Positions 11,318-23,960 of a stretch of DNA of 64,000 nucleotides are shown here, piece by piece. This DNA comes from Aphidius gifuensis (Eukaryota > Arthropoda > Insecta > Hymenoptera > Braconidae): assembly GCF_014905175.1 (NCBI RefSeq), contig NC_057792.1, forward strand, positions 9,527,101-9,591,100, read 5' to 3'. How positions within the stretch are numbered: the stretch's first letter is position 1; every line of letters starts with the position of its first letter. Both the position numbers and the translations under genes were made by a program. Below the pieces are notes generated by a model. It had not been told where the DNA came from. It worked only from the letters and a program-made list of their open reading frames with translations, and searched no databases.

Positions 11318-11715
11318 TAAATTTATTTTTTCTGCGGCGCTTGTGAACTTTTTTATATAGATTTTACATAGAAAAGCTTCACAAGCGCCACCATCGGAAA
11401 AAAAAAGCCCCACGAGTATTCAGCATTCCGTATTAGAGGATGTTTCATTAGACTTTTTTCGATGGCGCTTGAAGCTTTTCTATGTAAAATCTATATAAAA
11501 AGTTCACAAGCGCCGCCATCGGAAAAAAAAAGCCCTAATGAGAACATCCTCTGAATACGGGTGCAGGGCAAATTCTTTACAATTTAGGGCTTTTCTTTGC
11601 CGCTGATAGCGCTTGTAAAAATTTTTTTTATATAGATTTTACATACAAAAGCTTCACAAGCGCTGTGAGTGGTGGAAAAAAGCCCTAAATTGTAATGCCC
11701 TGTGAATTGGACTGC
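11318..11715. mobile_element. Cluster of three foldback MITEs (C partial, C, A)
   Basis: 11318-11420 is a broken type C, 11424-11564 a type C with right end CATCCTCTGAATACGGGTGC, and 11566-11715 a type A missing its first bases. They abut, so later copies appear to have landed in or beside the ends of earlier ones. Confidence 0.7.
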
Positions 11716-11759
11716 TGAATACGGGTGCTGCTAGTCCTCTTTGAAAAAGTGAAAAATTT

Positions 11760-12927
11760 GCACCAATTCGGACCAAGAATACCACACATACAAAAAAAAT
11801 CTACCAAAGTCGGCCATCTTCAAGATCCGAATGAACGATAATTTTGCGAACGCTCCCAAGCACATAAACATACAATAAATAATAAATTCTTCTACAGTGT
11901 TCTACAGTTATAAGTGATAATACATGCAAGTAGCGGCATAAAGAAAGGTACACATTAATCATCGAATTCAACTAAATTTACCCACGAAAGAATAATAGAA
12001 TAATAATGTTTCATACGACAATAGTTGAACTTTTGCATAATTTCCAAGTTAAACTCTTGATTAAACAACGATTATTGAGACCATTACTATTATTTGCTAA
12101 TTATTATTATCATTGTTTGCTGTTTAGTATTGTCGTTGTTGTTGTTTTTGTTTCTATTCATATTGTTATTATAATATTTCTTTGTTTTTGACGTTATAAT
12201 ACGTATAGTACGTACAGCCCGATATCTTACATTAATATTAAATTTACTTTTTCATTTTTTTTTAATTCCAATATTTATGTTTCTACCAACTAAAATGACG
12301 TACATGAAGCTATAACGTGTGCCAATTGACTGAATCTAATTTTGTTTATGGTTATGTTTTCCCAAAAAGTGACATACGATCAATTTCAATAACGCAGTAT
12401 ATAATATACGCTTAAGAAATTGAAATGAGGTTCGTTTTCCAATTATAAGTGAATATCAAGAAGACTGGAAATAAGTATTTCAAATCTACTTCGTGAATAT
12501 TGAAAAACTGATTAAAACTCTTGAAATTGATGTACTGTGGATATTTTCAGTCTCAATGGTTTTATTACTTCCCTAAACTTGCAATGATTTGGCATTTCTC
12601 TGACTGTCGAGATGAGTATCATTATACTTTAATTTATGAATAAAAATAAATTGTTTCATCAGAAAGCCAAACTTGGTGATTATGCGACATTTTAGATGTC
12701 CTATTGCTACAGCAATTATTCTACTAATGCTTATTCAACAGAACTATATAAGATGTAATTTAAATTTTTTTTTTTTTCATTATAGGTGATAAATGTTCAC
12801 AGAACCTAATCTATCAATGGACGTAACAACAATAAGCTGATATGTATTTTAGATTTAAAAGATCGAATTAAATTGAACAAACGCAATAAATTTTTAGCTG
12901 AGCTAACACAAATCTTACAAAAGCACT
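11760..12927 (+). promoter_or_regulatory. Tao upstream region with probable 5' UTR exon boundary
   Basis: No protein gene seen. A long T-run ending TTTTTTTCATTATAG with the AG at 12784-12785 looks like an acceptor, so the last 5' UTR exon probably begins near 12786 and runs into the ATG at 12928. The first exon and promoter should lie further left but cannot be placed. Confidence 0.45.
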
Positions 12928-15900
12928 ATGCCGCCTATTCCAAGACCTGGTAGTCTTAAAGATCCTGAGATTGCCGAATTATTTGAGAAGAATGATCCTG
13001 AAAAAATATTTGAAGATCTTAGAGAAATTGGTCATGGAAGTTTTGGTGCAGTTTATTATGCACGTTGTCTTCTCACCAAGGAAATTGTAGCCATAAAAAA
13101 AATGTCTTATCTTGGTAAACAAACAGTTGAAAAATGGCAGGATATTCTTAAAGAAATTCGCTTTCTTAGGCAGTTGAATCATCCAAATACAATTGAATAC
13201 AAAGGATGCTATCTCCGAGATCATACTGCTTGGGTTAGTTACATCAGAGAATTTAAAAACTCTACTTATAGTGCACATCAGTATTTATTAATTTTTATCT
13301 CTAGTTAGTGATGGAGTATTGCCTTGGTTCAGCTTCTGACATAATCGAAGTGCATAAACGACCGTTAAAAGAAGACGAAATTGCTGCAATTTGTGACGGT
13401 GTATTACGTGGCTTGCACTATCTCCACTCACTAGGTCGAATACATCGCGATGTCAAAGCTGGCAATATACTATTAACAGAAAATGGTACAGTCAAATTGG
13501 CTGATTTCGGTTCTGCTAGCATCAAATGCCCAGCAAATAGTTTCGTTGGTACTCCTTATTGGATGGCACCCGAAGTTATTTTGGCTATGGACGAAGGACA
13601 ATATGATGGCAAAGTTGATGTATGGTCTCTAGGAATAACATGTATCGAATTGGGTAAGGTTCGTCCGGATAAACATTGTATTTACTTCTGGTGTATGCTT
13701 TGTTTATCATCATATATGTTAGCATATATTCCACCTTTATGTTTCAATTGTGAAAAAATTTTGTTCTTTAGCTGAAAGAAAACCTCCGTATTTTAATATG
13801 AATGCAATGAGTGCACTGTATCATATTGCACAAAATGATACACCGACATTAAATTCACCGGACTGGTCGGATGTTTTTGGGCACTTTGTAGAAGTTTGTT
13901 TAACGAAAAGTCCGAATGAACGACCATCATCCGGCAAGTTGTTATCGGTGAGCCTAGTGTTTTTATTTAACTATTCAAGCATTATTAATAATGTTGATTC
14001 ATTTGTTTATTTACTTTCAGCATGAATTTGTAACGCGGACAAGATCCCCACAAGTTCTTATTGATCTTATACAAAGAACAAAAGCAGCTGTTCGTGAACT
14101 TGATAATTTAAATTATCGTAAAATGAAGAAAATTCTTATGATTGATGCATGCGAAAGTGAGAGCACTGTTGGCGATGTGGATGGTTTGTAAATTTTTTAA
14201 TTATTATTGCAAAAAAAATATAAAAATTATAATATATAATATTTTCAGATACTCCTGACGAGCAAATAGGTGGAGACAGTAGTAAAAGTAATTCTATAAC
14301 ATCTGAGCATTCAATACATTCGATTGGGGTTTCAGCAAGTTCTCAAAGTTCATCAACCAATAGTTTACCGTTACCGCATGTGGATGCAAATGATTTATCT
14401 GGATCAATGAAAAATCGTCATAAAATGTCAGCTGGTGTTACTGCCAATCTACTTGAGCATGGAGCTAATAATTTTGCAACCATACGAACAACATCAATTG
14501 TTACAAAACAGCAAAAAGAACACATGCAGGAGGAAATGCATGAGCAAATGAGTGGCTACAAGAGAATGAGAAGAGAGCATCAAGGGGCTCTTGTGAAACT
14601 CGAAGAACGTTGTAAAATGGAAGTTGAATCACACAAACAATTATTAGATAAAGAATATGAAAGTCTTTTACAACAATTTAGCAAGGAACTTGAAAAATTA
14701 CAATTTAGACATACGCAAGAATTAGAGCGTAAAGTAAAACAAAACCAAAATGCTGAAAAAAAACTTCAAAAAGAAATAATAACTCGACAAGAGGCAGATC
14801 GTAAAGCTCTTGAAGCACAACAGAAACGTGAATACAAAGCATACAAAGAAAGATGGAAAAAAGAATTATCTCAAGATGAAGTCACTCCAAAGCGTCAACG
14901 TGATGCAACACTTCAAAGTCAAAAAGATAATCTTCGTCAAATGGAAGCTCACGAAGAACAGCGACTTGCTCGTGGACAACGTGAATATCTTGATCTCGAG
15001 ATACGAAAGTTTCGTAGAAAAAAATTACTTATTTTTCATAGTCTTGAGCAAGAATTATTACGTGAAGTAAGTTTTTCAATACATTTTAAACCTACTTATA
15101 ATTTTTTTTTATTTTAATATTATATTGATACATGTTGATATTTAGGAACTAAACAAACGACAGCAACAATTAGAACAAGCACATGCAATGTTGCTAAGAC
15201 ATCATGAAAAAACTCAAGAATTGGAGTACCGACAACAAAGAGCAGTTCACTCATTGCGAGAAGAACAAGTGCAACGACAGCATGCTACAGAATTATGTAA
15301 TCAACAAGATTATATGCAGCGTGCAGAACGAGATTTGCGAAAAAAACATGCACTCGAGCTCAAACAACAACCCAAAAGCTTAAAAGTAATGTATTAATAT
15401 AATAAAAGTTTTGTTTTAAATAAAATATTTATAACTTTTGAATAATTTTTAGCAAAAAGAAATGCAAATAAGAAAGCAATTTCGAGAAACATGCAAAATA
15501 CAAACACGGCAATATAAAGCATTGAAAGCTCAAATATTACAAACAACTCCGAAAGATGAACAAAAAGCTGTTATTAAAAAATTAAAAGAAGAACAAAGAC
15601 GAAAACTAGCATTACTTGGGGATCAGTATGAGCAAAGTATTGCTGAAATGTTACAGAAACAAAGTATACGGTTAGATGAGTCTCAAGAAGTTGAATGTCA
15701 TCATCTGAAGGTTTCATGTTTATTTTTATTTATTTTTAACAATAGACCAAAATTATAAAACTTTTTTCATAATTACAGGAAAGACTTAATTATGAATTGG
15801 AAATTTTAATGGCTTATCAATCAAAGAATAAAATGCAAGCTGAAGCTCAAAGAAATCGTGAACGTCGAGAATTGGAAGATCGTGTTTCTGTTCGACGAGC

Positions 15901-16716
15901 CCTTCTTGAGCAAAAAATGGAACTTGAAACTCAAGAGTTTCTTCAAGGACGTAGCGACAGAATACGTTTGCTGCATGAAAAACAAGAACGAGAATTACAA
16001 CAGTTTGACGAAGAAAGTGCTAGAATTGGCTTCAGGTATGTTCTAACTATTATTTATACTGTCGCCATAGTATTACAAGGATGTGAGTATCATTTTCCGA
16101 TAAAAAAAATTTGTTAATTTATTATCATCTCTTATACCCTTTACTGCAAAAACTGTGCCACTGCTCCGACTGAACAACAGTCCTAGACAGTTGTATTACA
16201 GAAACTGGCGAATAACTGGTAAGTGTTCAGCTGCAGCAATGAAACAGTTCCCCCGTATTAGCGGCCAGTTCCGTTGTATCAATGGAACGTATACCTCTAT
16301 TCCAGCTGAACGCTTCACTTATACTGAAACAATAGTCAGTGGCTTCAGCGGCACAGTTTTTGCAGCGTTGTGTTTTAAATGTTTACTGTTATTTAGTTAT
16401 GGAAATGGTATTTATGTCCCATTTATAATTTTTTTATACGTTTCATGAAATAATAAATAAATTAGTATACCTAATCAAAAAAACGAACAGTAAAATAGAG
16501 TCCTTATACTATGGTGACAATATTATAAGCAATTAAATAAATTAGTGACAAATTTCATAAATATTTTTTTGTGTTAATAAGTATATATTTTATAGTGCTT
16601 TAGCAATAGCAGAAGCATCAAAGGAATCATATCCAGATGACGAAAGTCTTAGTGGCTCTGTGCTCAGCCTGGCCCACAGCAATAGCTCCACCTCTTTTCC
16701 CCCAAATAGCCTCTAA
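12928..16716 (+). CDS. Tao: Tao (TAOK) STE20-type serine/threonine kinase, 9 exons, 895 aa
   Basis: MAP3K of the STE20 group that, in animals, activates p38/JNK and Hippo signalling and regulates microtubules. Exons: 12928-13233, 13305-13653, 13772-13947, 14021-14183, 14249-15066, 15146-15385, 15453-15710, 15779-16035 and 16596-16716; 2688 nt, all GT/AG. Kinase features sit at the expected residues: GHGSFG loop 35-40, K57 in VAIKK, HRD-type IHRDVKAGN with D151, DFG at 169-171 and the activation-loop serine 181 before FVGTPYW. A serine-rich linker follows, then a long Glu/Arg/Gln-rich coiled coil over most of exons 5-8, and a short tail in exon 9. At 895 aa it is about 100 residues shorter than vertebrate TAOK1, from the linker and tail; no frame break is seen. 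Intron 8 is unusually long (560 bp) because of a MITE. Confidence 0.96.
16144..16365. mobile_element. 222-bp MITE in Tao intron 8
   Basis: Inverted ends CTGCAAAAACTGTGCC and GGCACAGTTTTTGCAG with partial pairing further in. The block is visibly GC-richer than the intron around it and explains why this intron is several times longer than the others in the gene. An open frame across it is not a Tao exon. The duplication could not be fixed without an empty site. Confidence 0.65.
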
Positions 16717-16972
16717 TTTTTTTGTATCAATAAGTAATTCACCAATGTAACATTACGAAAAATTCCATCGGAACTGCGTCATTATTTAATACAATTCAAT
16801 ATAATATATAATACATATTATAGTACTGTATAAATATTTATATTGTTCTTTTATAAAATTTTATTAATTTGAATAACTTGTCTGAAGTTTACTATCTGTT
16901 GAAAAATCTTGCTTAATGCACAAAAGTAAACTTTTTACAATATTATTATTGGAGTAGCACTTTTATTCAAAA

Positions 16973-16978
16973 AATAAA
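16973..16978 (+). promoter_or_regulatory. Probable Tao poly(A) signal
   Basis: AATAAA about 257 bp past the Tao stop, the clearest hexamer in the AT-rich 3' region. Confidence 0.5.
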
Positions 16979-16979
16979 A

Positions 16980-18474
16980 TGTTATTAAAAGTACTTTCTT
17001 TTTCTTTTTTTAACATAGTGTAGCCAATTATAATTACACAAAGTTTAGATGATGATAACGCTTTGTTTTTTTTCCTGTTAAATTCAAATTTTTTCAAATA
17101 TGTTTTCTAATGAATGGTGGAATCCAACGCAAATGTTTATAAATTTAATTGATATAACAACGGCGCAAGAAGAACAAATGGTTTTTTTTTTTTTTCTGTT
17201 TATTTATTTTGAGTCCAATCCAATAAAGGTACGGTTTGTCCATCTCAGTTTAGCTCGAACGATATGAACAATAATTCAGCAAGTAACGATAACTAACAGT
17301 GGAGGAACAACTGTTTTCTATGAATTTAAGTTGAATGACTAATTAATAAAACTCGAAAATTCAATATTAGTCAATAATTAAAAAGTTGATTATACTAAGT
17401 CTGTGATGCTATTCAGCAAAATTTTTAAACAATCATCTGAATCTCAAATATTGTCGTAAAAGTTTAATAAACTTACATAAATAAAAATTGTATTTGGAAA
17501 AAAGAATTATAAGTTTAATACATATTATAATATATAAAAAAGCAAAAAAACAATTTTGAAAGGTAAAAAAAAACCATTACCGTTCGTCCACCTCTACTAC
17601 AATTTGTTCATTTTTACTTATAAATAACATATAATTACACAAATATTAATGAAAACATATTAATAAAATTAAAACACAAAAATTAAATGAAGAAAATAAT
17701 TATGTTAACAATGATTTTAAAAAAAGTTAGCCACACGAAAAAAACAACAATATAACGGTGATCCAATTATTTCATGAAAAAGATGAATAATAAATAATGA
17801 ATATCAATAACAATAAATATTGCAATTAACTATTTATCCCGTAAGACGATGGAATAAATAATTCCTATTACTTACTAAAAAATATAAACATTTTTTATTT
17901 CTATGGGTCGATATACTGCCTTTCACATAGCTTTTTATCAATGATGGTAAAATTTAGTCATTAATTAAAATATCTTGATAGTAGATTTCTTTTATATGTA
18001 AGTAATAGATAAAATCAATAAGTATGTATTGATATAAAAGTTACATTAGTTGAAAACAAAAACTCTCTTGCTTCATCTGACGTACCAAAATACATCAACA
18101 TACAATTGTGTAAAAAGGAAAATGTCTTATAATCAATTAATCTGACGTGTATTACATTTCATAAATTGAATAACCAATATATTAAAATGTAAGTGATCGT
18201 TTTGTAGCTGTGAAACAAAAATAAATAAATAATAACAAAAAAAGGCATTGAAAGGTAGTTACTTTGTCGAATAAATATAATAATTAAGTATGGACACATC
18301 TCCCCATTTATTTTTTTTTATTTCTATTAACAGTAATACATAATTTTTTTCTATCTCACCAATTACGTTATTACATTACTGTACAAACAAAGAGTGTACA
18401 AATGATATAGATAATAGTGACAATATAATATTCTTATCTTGATTATAATATGAGTAGATTATATAATAATATAA
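16980..18474. other. Intergenic DNA between Tao and NIPSNAP tails
   Basis: About 1.5 kb of very AT-rich sequence with no open frame of interest, no strong repeat and no mobile-element end that I can recognise. Minus-strand AATAAA hexamers (plus TTTATT at 18307-18312) probably serve NIPSNAP. Confidence 0.6.
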
Positions 18475-19727
18475 TTATTTGGTTGGTGAAAAGCTTGTTG
18501 GAGTCAATATGCGACAATGCATTTCACGTATAAGAGGCACTGTGTAAGCAACACACTCATCCCATCCAGGAGAACGCCAAGCACTTTCACGAGTTTCTTT
18601 CCTTGATTGTAAATCTTTGTAGCCTGTCGATAATTGATACATTATTATTAATGAATGAAGTCGAATAGAAGATTGGTTAAAATAGTGAGTTTCTTACACC
18701 AAATATGATGAACATTGTATAATCTTCCAATTTGCGAAAAATACGCTGCAAATGGCTCGTCGTTTTTTCTTCTATGGTTTATTGCTCTTGCCCAATTATT
18801 TCCCCACTCGATCATAGTTCCTGGTCGTAATCTATAACTCCGTATTTCATAAATATTCTTTTCTTCCCTTTTGACAACTGGTGGCCAATAACTAAATGCT
18901 AATAGATATTGCAAGTGACGAGAGCGCAAATGGTTACCACGTTCTTTGAGTAATTTTTGATAAGACTAAGAAAAAAAAAAAAAATGCCTTTTTTTTTAGA
19001 AAACAGAAAGATAGATTTGAATAACCATATAAATAATACCTCATCTTGTGATAAAACAGTTTGAGCCTGATCAATGCGTTCAAAACCTCCAGTGTATTGC
19101 CAAAGATGTAATGCTTGATCAAGATCACCGACATCAACAGTCCACGATGCGACCAATTCACAATTTAATTCAGTTCTTTTGGAATGGATAAGATTAACAT
19201 TTTCTTCGCTAAAATATAGATTGCATAATAGAAAATTAATAATATTTGATGAAATTATGAAGCAATTATATCATACGATTTTTAAAATATATTTACTAAT
19301 TTTTCAGATATTTATCGAATGAATCAGGTCGAATGTTGTGAGTATGTAATGCGTAAATGACCTCCTTGTCCGAAAGCATCCGGGAGTGAGATTCCTTGGT
19401 TGGTTCAAGTTTTTGAACACCAAGTTTGCTTAGCCACCCTTCACCGCTGTTTGGAGATACCAATGACCTTGTGAGAAATCTGAATCGACAAAATTGAAAA
19501 TCATAACAAACAATAATTTTTCTAGGTACGTTTTAATCGAATAAAATGACTCAAGTAATTGAAAAGTATGTACATTTTTCATGTAAATTTCGCAATAATT
19601 TGGGATAGATCAAAGTTGTTTTCATGTTTGACATCGAAGCTTACCGAGCATTTGTTAAAGTTGATATATTTGTTATTCTAATCACCGGTATAGTAAATCT
19701 GGATGCACTGCAAACATTGACAGCCAT
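18475..19727 (-). CDS. NIPSNAP family mitochondrial protein, 5 exons, 283 aa
   Basis: Member of the NIPSNAP family (ferredoxin-like alpha-beta barrel, NIPSNAP domain), mitochondrial proteins linked in animals to mitophagy signalling; their biochemistry is poorly known. Minus-strand exons: 19645-19727, 19297-19479, 19040-19208, 18698-18965 and 18475-18623; 852 nt, all GT/AG, in frame. Recognisable blocks are EGWLSKLGVQKLEPTKESHS, LVASWTVDVGDLDQALHLWQY, the NIYEIRSYRLRPGTMIEWG core and the C-terminal YKDLQSRKETRESAW followed by WDECVAYTVPLIREM. The N-terminus is short, basic and lacks acidic residues, fitting a mitochondrial presequence. Length is normal for the family. I cannot say which vertebrate paralogue is closest. 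Confidence 0.93.
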
Positions 19728-19890
19728 TCTTATCAAAACAGTAAAGATAAATGATTAATTATTTATAGACACTACGCTTTATTCTACTTTTCTTTCCATT
19801 CAAAAATTAACTAATACAAACTAATATAACTGAATAAAATCAAAGCCCAAATACACATGTAACCCAAATATAGGTGTGTTCGACTTCGAC

Positions 19891-20519
19891 CAGGGTTGCC
19901 ACAAGAGATTTTAGAAAAGTACCTCGCGGAGTGAGAGGAACGTACCTTTTAGAAAAAAAAAGTACCTTCACTTAATTTTTAATTTCCTAAACAGATGGCT
20001 CTGTTTTCGGCCTCCATTTTTTCCTTAAATTTCAACTTAACAAAATTAAACATGATAATACAGATAATACAAAAGACCAGTGTTTTTATTTATTATTGCA
20101 ATTAAACAAATATGTAGTACATTTTCATATAATACCGTCAAGTAATAAAATTATTCTTTTTTTTTTTTTTTTTTAAACATAACGTTCATACAAAATATAT
20201 TTGTATGTGTATATATTTGTTAAACATATTTATTTTATTCTTTTATAATATTATAGTATAATATAAAATATATATTTGTTAAATATATTTCATATATTTT
20301 TATATTAAATATATATTTGTTAGACTTTTGACTTGTAAAGTTGTGATTGTTTATTGTTATTTGTTGTTAACAGAGGAAGATGTATGGGAAAAAAAAATAA
20401 AAAAGGGGTTTTCATAAAGACGACCAAAAGGTACCTCCAGACCAAAAGTAGTACCTTTGTACCTAGGGGAACAAAAAAATACCTCAAAAGGTACGAAAGT
20501 ACCTCTTGTGGCAACCCTG
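19891..20519. mobile_element. Non-autonomous hAT element, exact 8-bp duplication
   Basis: 629 bp with ends CAGGGTTGCCACAAGAG and complement. ACTTCGAC lies immediately on both sides (19883-19890 and 20520-20527). The CAGGG start obeys the hAT YARNG rule. The interior is AT-rich and noncoding, with repeated AGGTAC motifs near the ends (such as AAAAGGTACC), a typical subterminal binding-site arrangement. Confidence 0.92.
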
Positions 20520-20690
20520 ACTTCGACGTTCATTCGCTAGGTGCTTTCTTTTGTGTGCTTTTGTGTATTTATTTTTTTTCACTTCAATGCGCATGATCAT
20601 GCACATGCTCATATTATGCAAATTTGAGGAGAGAACAGTGGCGTCGAACAAATAATTCTTAAAAAATAAGAATTAAAATCACTGAAATAT

Positions 20691-21286
20691 CATGGTAGAA
20701 GTACTACAGGTGTGGCAGTAGTCCATGCTTTTTTCGTCGCGTTCTGCGCAGCCTTATTTTTTCAACCAATCAACAACGCGCCATCGAGCTGTTTTGCTTT
20801 TCTTTCTAACACGCAATCTCTATTATAAGAGCCTCTCTCTCTAACATACTGTTTTGACAACTATTTTTTATATTGATGTAAATACTAATAAATATATGTG
20901 GAGCATGTTTATAAAAAATCAAAAAAATAAAGAAACCAAGACAGTTTAACAAATAAATTATAATATTTTCATTATTGTTGTTTTTTTTATGCCACAAACA
21001 ATAGAGGTTGTGTTGTATTTATTATACTTGGATTTATTTATTTAATATAAATAATTAATTTTTATCATTGATGTATGTGAACCATTATAAAATATACCAA
21101 ATCTAGTTGAATAAATATGATAACTTTTGAAAAATTTAAAAAAAACTTGAAAATTTTCTTAACAAATTTGTATCGCGCGCGCATAAAGTCTTCCATTTTT
21201 GTGGCGAGAAGGCGACTTTTTGATTGGTCGATTCACAGCGGCCAAACCAGGCTGCGCACTGCCATACCTGTAGTATTTCTACCATG
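20691..21286. mobile_element. CATGG-ended (Mutator-like) MITE, copy 2
   Basis: 596 bp in the opposite orientation to the other copies, with an exact 9-bp duplication CTGAAATAT at 20682-20690 and 21287-21295. No nested insertion, so it shows the full length of the family. Confidence 0.88.
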
Positions 21287-21563
21287 CTGAAATATAATAA
21301 AACTGGAAGGTGAACTCCTATGCTTAGCCAATGCACGGAGTGTCGCCAGAGATAGCTATATATTGGTTGGCTTTCTCTCTCACTCACGCATGCGCACATT
21401 AAATCTTGTACAGTCAACGTCAAAACAAACAAGTTCTACACGGTATAAAAGTTACATTATATTTCAGTAGTCTCAACCAATTATAGTTGACGTGACTGTA
21501 CCGACAAGGACAACAGGCCAACCATTGAGTTTCTCTCTCGGCGACACGAAGTTCGGCTTCCAG

Positions 21564-21725
21564 CAGTCCAATTCACAGGGCTTTACAATTTATGGCTTTT
21601 TTCCTCTACTGGCGGCGCTTGTAGAGCTTTTGTATGTGAAATCTATATAAAAAAAATTTGACAAGCGCCATCACCGGCAAAAAAAAGCCCTGAATTGTAA
21701 AAAATTTGCCCTGTGAATTGGACTG
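21564..21725. mobile_element. Foldback MITE, type A, CAG duplication
   Basis: 162 bp; CAG on both flanks. Ends CAGTCCAATTCACAGGGC and complement. Confidence 0.85.
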
Positions 21726-21875
21726 CAGTTTTATTATATTTCAGTGAATCAAAATATGCCTATTCCAGCCCTTCATGTCCTACGCTGTTGCAAAGTGACT
21801 TTTTGCGGACTGCGCTTTCAACTGCGCATGCGCGAAAATAAATAAGAAAAAAATAAATACACAAAAGAAAGCACC

Positions 21876-22277
21876 TTATATTTTTTTTCCTGCAGTCCAA
21901 TTCACAGGGCAAATTTTTTACAATTTAGGGCTTTTTTTTACCGCTGATGGCGCTTGTAAAAATTTTTTTTATATAGATTTTACATACAAAAGCTTCACAA
22001 GCGCCGTGAGTGGTGAAAAAAAGCCCTAAATTGTAATGCCCTGTGAATTGGACTGCTGTTTATTTTCACGCATGCGCAGTTAAATGCGCAGTCGGCAAAA
22101 AGTCAGATTGCAACAGCGTAGGACATAAGGAGCTGGATCAGCCATGTTTTAATTCTTATTTTTTAAGAATTATTTGTTTCGACGCCACTGCTCTCTTCTC
22201 AATTTTGCATGACATACGCATGTGCATGATCAACGGCATTGAAGTGAAAAAAAATAAACACCCAAAAGAAAGCACCT
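21876..22277. mobile_element. MITE family E, left-truncated copy
   Basis: Right end CACCCAAAAGAAAGCACCT at 22277. Interior TTTTCACGCATGCGCAGTTA and CAACAGCGTAGGACATAAGG match the copy at 33401. The foldback element 21893-22055 sits inside it. Confidence 0.65.
21893..22055. mobile_element. Foldback MITE, type A, CTG duplication with empty site
   Basis: 163 bp inserted in a family E copy. Intact E at 33.43 kb reads TTTCCTGTTTATTTTC; here CTG is repeated on both sides of the element, proving a 3-bp duplication. Confidence 0.9.
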
Positions 22278-22548
22278 AGTGTTCTGGGGGACGTTCCAAA
22301 AATCACTCGGAAACCCGGAAGTTCAAGATTGTGATAATATAAAATTTTTGATACTTTGTTGTGGTAGACATGATTGTTTGTTCATGTATTTTTATAGGCA
22401 CAAAACAATAAATTATTATTGTTTCATTATTAATAATAATTATAAAAATACTTTTCACAACTGTAGTGAGTAACGAAAGTAAATGGCATATGCAATATGG
22501 CTGTTTTTGTTGTTTACAATATCTACAGTAACCTCTAGTTGCTTCTAA

Positions 22549-23039
22549 GGGATTTGGACGATTTTTTTCGGAATATGAGAAAGAAATGAAATTTATACAG
22601 TAGATTTTTCAAATACTAATACATTTTATGTGATTTTTTGGTAATTGTTTGGAAGCTCGTTTTTTTTTTATTAATTTTTAAAGTTGACAACTTTTAACAT
22701 TGGCTCTTATGGAGAATGCGATTTTCGTCAAAAAAAAATCCATTAAAATACCAATATCTCCAATCGACAATATGACATCGTGAAAAAAAACTATCGGGTT
22801 ATGAAATGAGACAAAAGAAAACGTATAGAAAAAAAATAAAAGAGGTTTAGAGCATAGTTTTTTTACAATTAATAATTAAAGTATGAAAAAATGGAATTTT
22901 ATGAGGAATTATTGAAAAATCACTAGAGACCTCTTGCGGATGACTTCTAGAAACACAATATTTCTATGAGCGCGAAAAAGACAAAAAACAGAGAAAAAAT
23001 GTTGTCTCTCTCTTCGTTTTAAAAAATCGTCCAAATCCC
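22549..23039. mobile_element. Element with GGGATTTGGACGA ends at a TTAA-like site
   Basis: Inverted ends GGGATTTGGACGATTTTTT and complement. Flanks are CTAA on the left and TTAA on the right, suggesting a TTAA-duplicating family (piggyBac or Kolobok type). A partial second copy of its right part (CTAGAGACCTCTTGCGGATG) follows at 23060-23160. Confidence 0.5.
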
Positions 23040-23532
23040 TTAAGGTGTTACCCGCGCATATCTAGAGACCTCTTGCGGATGGCATTTAGAAACATAATAT
23101 TTCTATGAGTGCGAACGAGATAAAAAAAAAGGAGAAAATCTTGTTTCTTACTTCCACTTAAGTATTTAGACAAAGACAAAAATTTATTTTTATTTATTGT
23201 AAAATAAAAAGGTCTCAAAGCCCTATTAACTTTTATATCAAAAGTTTCTTTATTGTTTCCTCTATCTATATTTAGTTTTCGATAAAGCTAGCCGTATTTT
23301 TCGTGAAATGGCTAACCAGGTTTCTGAAAACTCAACCGGACTCTCCATAAGAATCTATGTATAACGTTCAAAAAAGTAGCCTACTTTATTATATAATTAC
23401 TAAGTAATTAGCTACAAGAAAATTATCATAAAATTTGAGCGTGTGTATTACTATTTCATTAAGCTACTTAAAAAATTTGAAGACTCTATCCGTATTTTTG
23501 ATTTGTGCTAGATATCCCTTAAGTTTATTATA

Positions 23533-23889
23533 GGTGTGTTCGTTCACTATTCACACCGAGCGTATGCACGGAGCGTATGCAAGGAAGCGCTAGAGTTTTG
23601 CGGTCATTTGAAGAAACTTTAGTAACTAAAATTTACTAAAACATTCGTTATTTTCCATTATTTTCAGTCATCGTGTTTATTTTGTTAATTTAATAATTTT
23701 TTCTCAGACGCAAGAACAAATTACCAATTAATAATAATGAAAGAGAGCGAAAGAACTGGAAAAAACGAATAGCAATAAATAAATAGTAAATTTTAGTTGC
23801 TAAATTTTCATCAAATGACCGCAAAACGCTAGCGCTTCCTTGCATACGCTCCGTGCATACGCTCGGTGTGAAAAGTGAACGAACACACT
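23533..23889. mobile_element. Palindromic MITE with about 130-bp inverted ends
   Basis: Ends GTGTGTTCGTTCAC and complement. Pairing continues inward through CGAGCGTATGCACGGAGCG and GCGGTCATTTGA with few mismatches, leaving only about 100 bp unpaired. Confidence 0.7.
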
Positions 23890-23960
23890 TTTTATCACTA
23901 TATTTTTTCGTCTACTGCGCCGCTTCCGGGTTTCCGAGTGATTTTTGGAACGTCCCCCAG

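Larger units (their letters stand above)
20539..21875. mobile_element. MITE family E broken by CATGG and foldback elements
   Basis: Left end AGGTGCTTTCTTTTGTGTG at 20539 and right end ACACAAAAGAAAGCACCT at 21875. Inside are the CATGG element 20691-21286, a foldback element 21564-21725 and sequence around 21300-21550 of unknown origin. E must be older than its guests. Confidence 0.6.
22286..23958. mobile_element. MITE family F carrying two further insertions
   Basis: Ends GGGGGACGTTCCAAAAATCA and complement. Uninterrupted F (43 kb) is about 340 bp. Here two insertions interrupt it: a GGGATTTGG-ended block from 22549 to about 23518 and the long palindrome 23533-23889. Confidence 0.7.

Noticed and set aside
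16155..16448. Open frame in Tao intron 8
   Set aside because: Lies in the intron MITE; the exon 8 donor at 16035 joins exon 9 at 16596 in frame without it.
21136..21432. Minus-strand open frame of 98 codons
   Set aside because: Runs across the end of the CATGG element; the same translation appears in other copies (3726, 34659, 47950).
22286..23958. CNG-type duplication for family F
   Set aside because: Flanks of the F copies (CTG/CAG, CAG/TGG, TAT/CTG) do not match each other, so the rule cannot be extended to it.
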